The position numbers and the translations under genes were made by a program. Below are positions 17,620 to 24,804 of a stretch of 64,000 nt of DNA, piece by piece. Source of the stretch: Roseiarcus sp963813555. GTDB lineage: Bacteria; Pseudomonadota; Alphaproteobacteria; Rhizobiales; Beijerinckiaceae. The DNA lies in assembly GCA_963813555.1 (NCBI GenBank), contig CAWEZX010000009.1:124001-188000 (forward strand), given 5' to 3'. Positions within the stretch are counted from its first letter, which is position 1. Every line of letters starts with the position of its first letter. The notes beneath the pieces are model-generated. The model saw only the letters and a program-made list of their open reading frames with translations. It had not been told where the DNA came from and ran no database searches.

Positions 17620-18931
17620 TGAAGTTCCAGCAGCGCAATGGCCGCATCGACCGGTACGGGCAGGAGCAACAACCGCGCGTCTGGTACCTGATCGGCCATC
17701 CGAAGCAGGAGAAGATCAGGGGCGACCTCCCGATCCTCGAACGCCTCGTCGAGCGCGACAGGACAGCGCGGGAGAACATCGGCGACCCGTCTGTCTTCAT
17801 AGGCACGAACGACGAGGAGCGGCAGGAGGACGTTGTCGCCGAGGCGATGGAGGCCGGCGACAGCGCCGAGAAGTTCGATGCCGACATGGACGCCCGCGCT
17901 GCAGAACTCACCGACGACGAGCAGTTCGCCGCGCTCGAAGCGTTCTTCGGCGCGGCGCAGCCAGAGGCGCCCGCTGACCCGGCACAGTCCGATCGCGGCA
18001 CCCGCGACGGAAAGCCGACCGACCGCGTTCGGCACGTGCTTCGATTTCGCGTCGACGGCGATCCAGCGCCTCAAGGAACGGAAGCCGGACTTGCGCTACG
18101 AACTCGATCCGACCGACCGGGTGCTGACCCTCGACATCCCGATCGAGTTCCGCGAGCGGACGTCGCTGGGTGCGACCGCTCGCGCGGTGCAGCCGCGATA
18201 CATGCCGCCCGAGGCCGAGCGGGACGACGGCCGGATCCGCCTCACCGACAACCGCAGCCTCATAAACGACAGCATCAAGCGGTCGAGGCTGGGGACCGAG
18301 AACGGCTGGCCGCAGTTCCAGTACCTCTGGGACGTCCACCTGATCGTCGACTGGCTCGCCGACCGGGTGTCGGTGTTCGGACGCGGCAGCGCACCGGTCG
18401 CGCGCCAAGCGGCTCGAAGCGGATGAGCGGCCTTCCTCTTCAAACGGCGTCGTGCCCAACCTGAAGGGCCACCCGCTCGTCGACGAGTGGCCGGTCGTCC
18501 TGTTCCGCCCGGGCCGGTTCGAGCGCGTGGAGGTGGCGGCGGTTTTCCCGGCGCGGCTCAGCATCGGCGCCGGCGCGCTGCCGAACGTGGGCGACGCCGA
18601 CACGGAAGACCTCGTGCCGTTGATCGAAGAAGCCGTCCATGAGGCGCAAAACTACGTCCATGAGGCAAGGAAACGGTTCCAGGAGGCGATGGACAGCGAG
18701 CTGTTAGGGCTCGCCGAGAAGCGCGACGTCCTCCTCGCGAAACATCGCCGCCTCATCCAAGATCTCTTCGAATCCGCGGAGGACAGGACCAGGGCGCGGA
18801 ACAAGCGCGACCGGGAGAGCGAGCGGGTCGAGGACGAGTTCAAATGGTGGTGGGACTAGATCGAGAAGACGCGCCAGACGCAGGACGATCCGAACCCATA
18901 CGTCCGCCTGGTGGCGGTTTTCCGGGGCTGA
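17620..18931 (+). pseudogene. SNF2-family helicase, C-terminal fragment (DrmD-like)
   Basis: Begins abruptly with FQQRNGRIDRYGQ, motif VI of SNF2 helicases, and continues as a helicase C-terminal region in three frames: one to about 18000, the next to about 18420 (PTDRVLTLDIPIEF, GWPQFQYLWDVHLIVDWLADR), the third to 18931 with a long helical segment (HEAQNYVHEARKRFQEAMDS). A TAG at 18857-18859 replaces what should be a Trp. The N-terminal half with the Walker A and DEAH motifs is missing. The stop at 18929-18931 lies three bases before the methylase start, the drmD-drmMI order of class 1 DISARM. Non-functional. Confidence 0.75.
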
Positions 18932-18934
18932 CCG

Positions 18935-19550
18935 ATGCCGATCGAACTGGCTGGGATATCGAACGTCAACGAGTTCTACTCGGAGCGCTACCTCCAGACC
19001 GTCTTCGAAGGCGACGTCCAGGAGCTTCGCTCGCAATGGCGGGGTGAGGAGAAGGCGGGCGAAACACCACCGGACCGCAAGCTCGAAAAGGCGGGCGCCT
19101 GTTGGCGCCGGCTCGTTTCCGAATACAAGGCAGAGCGCAACAACCGGAAGCGGCTCCTGATCTTCCGCGAGTTCGCCCATGACTTCCTGGGTGCCCTCGG
19201 CTACGAGCGCGACTTCCGGCTGATCCCCGACGCGTAGGAAAGGCTGCTTCCGGTCACGGCCGTGCGCGTCGACGCTGCGGGCCACGACCGCGTCTGGGTC
19301 GTCGAAACCGTGGCGCCGCGCGACGCCGACTTCGAGACTGGGCCGCTCCATCTCCCGTTCCGCTGCGAGCAGTTCGAAGGCATTGACGACGCGGTCGACG
19401 TCGAAAACCGGCGGAAGCACACCGCCGAGGCCGCGGTCAACAAAGGGGGTGTTCGCCCTGCGGCGGCCGCCGCGATTCGTGATCCTGCTGTCGATGGCGC
19501 ACGCCGTGCTCATCGACCGCGAGAAGTGGAGCGAAAGCCGCCTGCTCCGG
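18935..19550 (+). pseudogene. Eco57I-type methylase, N-terminal fragment (DrmMI-like)
   Basis: ATG 18935 starts IELAGISNVNEFYSERYLQT, the usual beginning of DrmMI/YeeA-type methylases. It continues through KLEKAGACWRRLVSEYKAER and FREFAHDFLGALGYERDF to a TAG at 19235-19237. After the stop the homology resumes (VTAVRVDAAGHDRVWVVE) and shifts frame once near 19440 to give PPRFVILLSMAHAVLIDREK, then breaks off near 19550. The missing middle and the C-terminal part lie inverted at 15352-17614. The fragment shows that the helicase and methylase genes once formed one operon on the plus strand. Confidence 0.75.
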
Positions 19551-19554
19551 CCCG

Positions 19555-19690
19555 GTGCGTCAAAGCAAGTTCTTCACGGGCGACTACATCAAAGGAGCCT
19601 GCGAACGCGCAGGATTTTGTTGCGACAGACCCAAGTCCAAAGATGGATTACCACGCAACCATTTGAAAAAGCTGAACGTAGGTCCGACCG
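19555..19690 (+). other. Unidentified coding fragment
   Basis: A plus-strand frame from 19555 reads SKFFTGDYIKGACERAGFCC and stays open into radC. Its composition is more protein-like than chance frames, but there is no start signal and I do not recognise it. It is probably the tail of another island gene joined here when the methylase gene was cut. Confidence 0.3.
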
Positions 19691-19691
19691 A

Positions 19692-20516
19692 TCAAATCAG
19701 CCTCATGCCCTTCAGCGAGGCATGCCCGTCGCGTCCGACGATGATGTGATCATGGACGGCGACGCCCAATGACTTGGCGATCGCCATGATGTCTAGCGTC
19801 ATCTTAATGTCCTGGGTCGACGGCGTCGGATCGCCCGACGGGTGATTGTGAACAAGTACGATCGCGGTCGCGGACAGTTCCAGCGCGCGGCGCATGACTT
19901 CCCGCGGATAGACCGGGGTGTGGTCCACCGTGCCTGACCCTTGAACCTCATCGGCGATCAGACCATTCTTCTTGTCGAGAAACAGGATCCGGAAGCTCTC
20001 ACGGCCTTCGAACGCCATCGACGTCCGGCAATAGTCGATCACCTCGCTCCACGAGCCCAGCGGCAGCCGCTTCTTGACCGCGCCCTTGGCGAAGCGTTGC
20101 GCGGCGGCCTCGACGATCTTGAACTCGGAGATCACGCCGGCGCTCATGCCCTCGATTTCAGCGAGCCTTCCGGAATCAGCCGCGATGACTTCGGCGAACG
20201 AGCCGAAGCGAGCGATGAGGCTCTTGGCGATCGGCTTCACGTCGCGTCGCGGGATGGCGCGAAAAAGAATGAGCTCGAGCAGTTCGTAGTCGGCAAGGGC
20301 GCCAGGGCCGGCCTCTCTCAAGCGCGACCGCAGCCGCTCGCGATGTCCGTGATAATGAGGCGTTTCGCCTTCGCCGCCCTCCGGAGCAACCGGATCTGCG
20401 GGCAAGAGCGGCTGTTTTGCCGCCAGCGACGGCGCGCCAGCCTCATGCAGCTGATTGCGCCACCGCTCGGGGCGCCCCTTATTAGCTGTGGCCTTCTCGC
20501 CGGCGTCCGAGGTCAT
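19692..20516 (-). CDS. radC: RadC family JAB-domain protein
   Basis: 274 residues. N-terminal helix-hairpin-helix region (LADYELLELILFRAIPRRDVKPIA, then AEIEGMSAGV), then the JAMM/JAB domain with the metal motif HNHPSGDPTPSTQD and preceding Glu in the ESFRILFLD strand. The family is annotated as DNA repair RadC, but the repair role has been questioned; a metal-dependent nuclease or peptidase-like fold is all that sequence supports. The ATG at 20516 overlaps the TGA of map (ATGA), indicating translational coupling. It borders the decayed island, a usual place for radC-like genes, but this copy seems intact and paired with map as in other Alphaproteobacteria. Confidence 0.92.
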   Translation of the reverse strand: MTSDAGEKATANKGRPERWRNQLHEAGAPSLAAKQPLLPADPVAPEGGEGETPHYHGHRERLRSRLREAGPGALADYELLELILFRAIPRRDVKPIAKSLIARFGSFAEVIAADSGRLAEIEGMSAGVISEFKIVEAAAQRFAKGAVKKRLPLGSWSEVIDYCRTSMAFEGRESFRILFLDKKNGLIADEVQGSGTVDHTPVYPREVMRRALELSATAIVLVHNHPSGDPTPSTQDIKMTLDIMAIAKSLGVAVHDHIIVGRDGHASLKGMRLI

Positions 20517-21367
20517 CGGATTGGCGCGCGATCGGCTCCGGTGGGCGAGAGGGTGAAGATCTCGTACCCGGTCTCGGTTACTCCGACCGTATGCTCGAAT
20601 TGGGCCGACAGCGACCGATCGCGAGTCACGGCGGTCCAACCGTCGGAGAGGATCTTCACCCCGTAGCCGCCGAGATTGATCATCGGTTCGACAGTAAAGA
20701 ACATGCCGGGGCGAAGTGGAACGCCTTCCCCTTTTCGGCCAACATGCAGGATGTTCGGCTCGTCGTGAAAAAGCCTTCCAAGTCCATGCCCGCAGAAGTC
20801 GCGCACAACCGAACAACGCTCAGCCTCGGCGTAGGTCTGAATAGCGTAACCAATGTCGCCTGTCGTCGCGCCGGGCTTGATCGCCTCTATGCCGCGCATC
20901 ATCGCCTCGTAGGTTACGTCGATCAGGCGTTGCGCCCGCCGTGGGGCCTCGCCCGCGACGAACATACGGCTCGCGTCGCCATGCCAGCCGTCGACGATCA
21001 GGGTCACGTCGATATTGAGGATGTCGCCGTCGCGTAAAGGCTTCTCATCAGGTATGCCATGGCACACGACATGATTGATCGAGATGCAGACCGATTTGCG
21101 ATAGCCGCGGTAATTCAGGGACGCCGGGTAGGCGCCGTGCTCGCGCGCGAACTCGAACACGAACCGGTCGAGGCCCGCGGTCGTGACTCCCGGTTTGACC
21201 AGCGGACCTATCAGATCCAGCGCTTCCGCGGTCAGCGCGCCGGCCTTGCGCATCGCGGCGAAGTCTTCCGGCCCATGCAGCCGGATCTGCCCGCTGCGGC
21301 GGCCAACCTTCTCGTTTGCGAGCACGAATGTCGTCGACGTCGCCACCGGAGCTTTCCCTTGGCCCAT
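20513..21367 (-). CDS. map: Methionine aminopeptidase, type I
   Basis: 284 residues from ATG 21367. The five metal ligands are visible in order: Asp in LNIDVTLIVDGWHGD, Asp in HGDASRMF, His in FCGHGLGRLFHDEP, Glu in FTVEPMINLGG and Glu in SAQFEHTVGVTE. The substrate His is in NHVVCHGIPD. It removes the initiator Met from nascent proteins in the cytoplasm with two divalent metals. An N-terminal extension of about 35 residues precedes the catalytic domain. The frame is open to 21439, and upstream Met codons (21388, 21439) are possible starts. It overlaps radC by four bases. Essential in most bacteria, so this should be the housekeeping copy. Confidence 0.95.
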   Translation of the reverse strand: MGQGKAPVATSTTFVLANEKVGRRSGQIRLHGPEDFAAMRKAGALTAEALDLIGPLVKPGVTTAGLDRFVFEFAREHGAYPASLNYRGYRKSVCISINHVVCHGIPDEKPLRDGDILNIDVTLIVDGWHGDASRMFVAGEAPRRAQRLIDVTYEAMMRGIEAIKPGATTGDIGYAIQTYAEAERCSVVRDFCGHGLGRLFHDEPNILHVGRKGEGVPLRPGMFFTVEPMINLGGYGVKILSDGWTAVTRDRSLSAQFEHTVGVTETGYEIFTLSPTGADRAPIR

Positions 21368-21531
21368 GTTCCAGAAACCCCTACACATATGCCTTGCTTC
21401 GCGTCGAAGACAAGGCGCCGATGTGGGATTGGGTGCCATTTCGCCAGATCCCGCGGTGAACGGTTCGTGGCGTTCATTTTAGTGTCGCGCTTTGCCCTGG
21501 CGGGTCCGGGGCGCACGGAGGGGACTTGGCG

Positions 21532-22281
21532 ATGACGAAACCGACGACCGTAACCGCCGCCGTCCTGCTGATCGGCGACGAGATCCTGTCCGGCCGCACC
21601 AAGGACCGCAACCTAGGCTATATCGCCGAATATCTGGCGAAGATCGGCGTCGATGTTCGGGAGGCGCGGGTCGTGCCGGATGTCGAGGACGAAATCGTCG
21701 CTGCTCTCAACGCCCTTAGGGGGCGCTACGACTATGTGGTCACGACCGGAGGCATCGGTCCAACCCATGACGACATCACTGCGGACGCGGTCGCGCGCGC
21801 GTTCGGCGTTACGATCGACGAGGATTCGCGGGTCATCGCCGCGATGCTCCAGCGCTACGCGCTGGGCGATCTGACGCCCGCGCGGCGGCGAATGGCCCGC
21901 ATCCCGGCCACTGCGGAGCTCATCGAAAACCCGATCTCGATCGCGCCAGGTTTTCGCATTGGCAATGTGTATGTGATGGCGGGCGTCCCCGCCGTCATGC
22001 AGGCGATGCTCGACTTCGCCGTGAAGACGATGAAGACGGGCGCCGTCATGCAGGTCGAGACAATCGAGGCGGGCAGGGTTCCTGAGGGCCGGTACGGCGA
22101 CCCGCTCAGCACGATCGCCGCCGCCCATCCCAATGTGTCGATCGGCTCCTATCCGTCCTACAAAGACGGGCGCTTCAACAACCAGATCGTCGTGCGCGGC
22201 AAGGACCAAGAGGCCGTCGCCGCCGCGCGACGGGCAGTCGAGGCGATGCTCGCGGCTCTGTCGGTAGACGCGGCGCGTTAG
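21532..22281 (+). CDS. Molybdopterin-binding (MoaB/CinA N-domain) protein
   Basis: 249 residues from ATG 21532, with GGAGGGG eight bases upstream. One MoaB/Mog domain: AAVLLIGDEILSGRTKDRN, DYVVTTGGIGPTHDDITADA and YVMAGVPAVMQAM are the conserved binding-loop motifs. The C-terminal 80 residues are the short extension seen in stand-alone CinA-N proteins; the deamidase (CinA-C) domain is absent. Such proteins are often annotated as competence/damage-inducible protein A, but a pyrophosphatase or molybdopterin-related role is more likely. It is divergent from map, with gpt starting 113 bases downstream. Confidence 0.88.
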   Translation: MTKPTTVTAAVLLIGDEILSGRTKDRNLGYIAEYLAKIGVDVREARVVPDVEDEIVAALNALRGRYDYVVTTGGIGPTHDDITADAVARAFGVTIDEDSRVIAAMLQRYALGDLTPARRRMARIPATAELIENPISIAPGFRIGNVYVMAGVPAVMQAMLDFAVKTMKTGAVMQVETIEAGRVPEGRYGDPLSTIAAAHPNVSIGSYPSYKDGRFNNQIVVRGKDQEAVAAARRAVEAMLAALSVDAAR

Positions 22282-22394
22282 GCTGCGATAAGCGCCCCGC
22301 CCTGCAAAATGTGTTGATCCGGCGCAGCGGACGCTCGCTCACCGTCGTCGCGCTTGCTAGGAGGAAGGCGATCTTTTGCGCCAAGGAGCCGCCG

Positions 22395-22895
22395 GTGACG
22401 TCGCCCCGCGATAAGGCCTTTCCGGTTTCGTGGGACCAATTCCACCGGGATGCGCGGGCGTTGGCCTGGCGGCTCGCCTCGTCAGGGCCGTTCAACGCCA
22501 TCGTCGCCATCACCCGCGGCGGTCTCGTTCCGGCGGCGATCGTGGCGCGAGAACTCGAGGTCCGGGTGATCGAGACGGTGAGCATCGCCTCCTATCACGA
22601 CTATAAGACCCAAGGAGGGCTCAAGGTCCTCAAGACGATCGCTCCCGATGTCTCCAATCTCAATGACGGCGCGAAAATCCTGATCGTCGACGACCTGGTC
22701 GACACCGGCGCCACCGCCAAGTTGGTGCGCGAGATGCTGCCCAGAGCGCATTTCGCCACCGTCTACGCGAAACCCCTGGGGCGCCCACTGGTCGACACCT
22801 TCATCACCGAGGTGTCGCAGGACACCTGGATTTATTTCCCCTGGGACATGGGGCTCGCCTTCCAGCCGCCAATCGCCAAGGACGGGGCCGGCTGA
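22395..22895 (+). CDS. gpt: Xanthine phosphoribosyltransferase
   Basis: 166 residues from GTG 22395, with AAGGAG six bases upstream. The type I PRTase fold has the PRPP-binding motif ILIVDDLVDTGATAK, a substrate loop (AIVAITRGGLVPAAIVAREL) and the hood segment SQDTWIYFPWDMGL typical of bacterial XGPRT. It salvages xanthine and guanine to their monophosphates with PRPP. The frame is open back to 22311, but the extension is not conserved. The tRNA-Leu cluster begins 42 bases downstream. Confidence 0.95.
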   Translation: MTSPRDKAFPVSWDQFHRDARALAWRLASSGPFNAIVAITRGGLVPAAIVARELEVRVIETVSIASYHDYKTQGGLKVLKTIAPDVSNLNDGAKILIVDDLVDTGATAKLVREMLPRAHFATVYAKPLGRPLVDTFITEVSQDTWIYFPWDMGLAFQPPIAKDGAG

Positions 22896-22936
22896 GGTTC
22901 ATTTTCGCCCCGAAGTGTGAAACAAGCGCGCTTCAG

Positions 22937-23150
22937 GCGGACGTGGCGAAACCGGTAGACGCAAGGGACTTAAAAGCCCTTTTCTGCGCCTATTTGACGA
23001 ACTTTCGTCAAGGCGTACTTTTGTTACGGAAAACAATGCCTTGCGAAGCCTCATGGTTAGAAGGGAGGTGGAGCGGACTCGAGGCTAGGAGCCAATCAGG
23101 AGCCAAGGGTCGGAATCGCATGGCGCTTGCTGTGGCACGACTATGAGAAT
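22937..23150 (+). pseudogene. Decayed tRNA-Leu(UAA) copy with intron-core relic
   Basis: 22937-22971 repeats the 5' exon of the next gene with few changes (GCGGACGTGGCGAAACCGG...GGGACTT). The normal 3' exon is missing. At 23089-23107 it has GAGCCAATCAGGAGCCAAG, matching 16 of 19 bases of the intron core element at 23261-23279, but no R/S element follows. At 23143-23154 ATGAGAATGCGG equals the variable-arm/T-stem bases of the intact copy and runs straight into that copy's acceptor stem. It looks like an older intron-bearing tRNA gene, internally deleted, then fused by tandem duplication. Confidence 0.65.
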
Positions 23151-23450
23151 GCGGACGTGGCGAAATCGGTAGACGCAGCAGACTTCAATTGGAGTGCCCG
23201 CGGGGAAACCCGCGGAGTAGAACCGCTCAAAGTCGGGGAACGCTCCGGGGCTCAGGCCTCAAGCCAATCCCGAGCCAAGCTCTCGCGAGAGGGAAGGTGT
23301 AGAGACTGGACGGGCGGCGCCTTCGGCAGAAACGCCATGGCGAAGGGACAGTCCAGACCACGAACGCCGAAGGGCGGCGGCGAAAGCCGAAGTGGTATGA
23401 AAATCTGCTTCTCGATGAGAATGCGGGTTCGAGTCCCGCCGTCCGCACCA
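23151..23450 (+). tRNA. tRNA-Leu (anticodon UAA) interrupted by a group I intron
   Basis: Exons 23151-23185 and 23400-23450. Spliced, they give an 86-nt class II tRNA: acceptor GCGGACG with CGTCCGC, anticodon stem GCAGA with TCTGC, loop CTTAAAA (UAA), a long variable arm (TTCTCGATGAGAAT), T arm GCGGG-TTCGAGT-CCCGC, discriminator A and encoded CCA. The 214-nt intron lies between U34 and A35, exactly the position used by the tRNA-Leu(UAA) introns of cyanobacteria and plastids. All stems pair, so the spliced product should be functional. Confidence 0.93.
23186..23399 (+). ncRNA. Group I intron (IC3-like) in tRNA-Leu(UAA)
   Basis: 214 nt with no open frame for an endonuclease. The 5' exon ends in ACTT, which pairs with GAGT in the intron start (P1), leaving the conserved U.G at the splice site. 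P2 is a CCGCGGG-GAAA-CCCGCGG hairpin. The core has AATCCCGAGCCAAGC (Q region) and AAGGTGTAGAGACTGGACGG (R/S region), both nearly identical in pattern to cyanobacterial tRNA-Leu introns. P9 ends in GGCGAAAGCC, and the last base is G (23399), the omega-G. Self-splicing with a guanosine cofactor is predicted. Confidence 0.93.
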
Positions 23451-23468
23451 AGCCCTACTGTGACACCC

Positions 23469-23518
23469 GAACCATGCCAAGGTTGGGGTCGAGGGTTCGA
23501 TTCCCTTCGCCCGCTCCA
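23469..23518 (+). repeat. 3' half of tRNA-Gly(GCC), probable attachment-site remnant
   Basis: GAACCATGCCAAGGTTGGGG, then the T arm GAGGGTTCGATTCCC and acceptor CGCCCGC, T and CCA, match the anticodon-to-3' end part of a tRNA-Gly. No D arm or 5' acceptor strand precedes it. Tyrosine integrases recombine at tRNA 3' ends and leave such partial copies at element borders. It is not a working tRNA gene. Confidence 0.75.
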
Positions 23519-23637
23519 ATATTTTCCAATAGGTTAGCTCCGCAAAGCCAGATCCGGCCGGCTGGCCTAGCAACCACATAGCAACCGCCCTATTTGGTTT
23601 CGCGTGAACGGTTGACGGCATTGGGTGTACTGCGCGC

Positions 23638-24695
23638 CTAAGCAGAGATTCGTGGCTTGGCCAACGGATTGGGGATGCGCTCGCGGTTGAGATCAATGAC
23701 AGCGTGATGGATGGCCTGGTCGAGCGCGGCGGCGTCGGTGAAGGTCTGGTGGGCGAGGTGATGGGCTTTGAGATCGCGCCAGACCGGCTCGATGTCGTTG
23801 AGTTCGGGGGCGTATTTCGGCAGCCATTCGACGGTGAGCCAGTGTGCGCGGGCGGTGAGGGCGGCGAGCGAGCGTTTGCTGGTGTGGATCGGACCATTGT
23901 CCTCGACCAGCACGACCGGCTTGGCCTGCCGCCCGGGCTGCGGTCCAAAGAGACGGTCGAGTTGCTCCAGATGGGCGATGAAATCGCCGCTGCGCTTGGT
24001 CGGGCTGGTATGGACGATGAGTTGGCGCGTGAGGGGATCGAGCGACCCCAGCATCGCGACCTTCTTGGCCTGCCCCGGCGCCGGCACACGCAAGTCCGCC
24101 CCCGACTTCGCCCAGGCGCGGGCGAGATAGGGATGGGTCAGCGCCTCGCTCTCATCGCCGTAGAGAAGAACGATGTCGCCCGCTTCGGCCTGCTGTTTGC
24201 GCAGTTGCAGGCGCAGCCCCACCCGTTCCACCTCGCTTTCCGTCTGACGTCCCTTCAGCGTGTGCCGGGGCCGCCGCCAGCGGAACTTTTTTTTCGCAAG
24301 GCCTTGGACAGTTGCGAACGGCTGATGCGCACGCCCTCGCGCGCTTCGATCTCGGCGCGAAGGCGGGGGATCGTCCAGTTGCGCCGGTCGGCCACAGGTT
24401 CTTCCAGCAGCGGGGTGGCGACGCGCATGGCGGCTTCACTCTTCACTGGAGGCGGGCCCGGCGCGATGCTGGTCTTCAGCGCTGCCACACCGCCGGCGGT
24501 GAAGTCGCTGCGCCACAGCCGAACCGTATCTTCGCGCACGCCAAACGCCTCCGCGATCTTGGGGCTGGTCCAACCAGCCAGCGTCAAAAGCACGGCGCGG
24601 GCGCGGTCCGCCTCGCCGCGATCGCGCGAACCGGCAACAGCCAAGAGGCCGGCGCGTTGTTCATCGCTCGCCATAATCGGAGACTTTCCCGCCAT
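23638..24695 (-). CDS. IS630-family transposase made by frameshift (OrfA/OrfB)
   Basis: OrfA (24695-24255) has two helix-turn-helix segments (SPKIAEAFGVREDTVRLWR; ISRSQLSKALRKK). OrfB (ending 23638) has the DDE core: YGDESE, VLVEDNGPIHTSK and ELNDIEPVWRDLK. They overlap around a run of eight A on the coding strand (T8 at 24287-24294), a classic slippery site used by IS630 elements. A fusion of about 350 residues with all three acidic residues is expected, so the element may be active. It interrupts only the intergenic space between the tRNA-Gly remnant and the sulfhydrylase gene. Confidence 0.88.
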
Positions 24696-24771
24696 GTCAT
24701 ACACCTTGCGAATCGGCGCAGGCAGCCAACCGCAAAAAACCTATCCGTTGGTTAGCCAAACGGAATCTGCT
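23641..24771 (-). mobile_element. IS630-family insertion sequence, TA target duplication
   Basis: 1131 bp bounded by TA at 23639-23640 and 24772-24773. Inverted ends begin AGCAGA on both sides and share CCAACGGAT about 25 bases in. Complete copy. Confidence 0.85.
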
Positions 24772-24804
24772 TAGAGTGGGCGTCTTCACAAGAGAACGCA
24801 GCGC

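Noticed and set aside
18704..19513. 269-codon minus-strand frame over the helicase and methylase relics
   Set aside because: Antisense shadow; the plus strand shows clear helicase and methylase homology.
15352..19550. BREX (PglX) locus
   Set aside because: PglX is also a large adenine methylase, but the neighbouring SNF2 helicase end and the ISNVNEFYSE-type N-terminus fit the DISARM pair better, and no other BREX gene is present.
22937..22985. A second functional tRNA-Leu upstream of the intron-bearing one
   Set aside because: No 3' exon, no T arm or acceptor 3' strand, and a mismatch closing the anticodon stem; only a relic.
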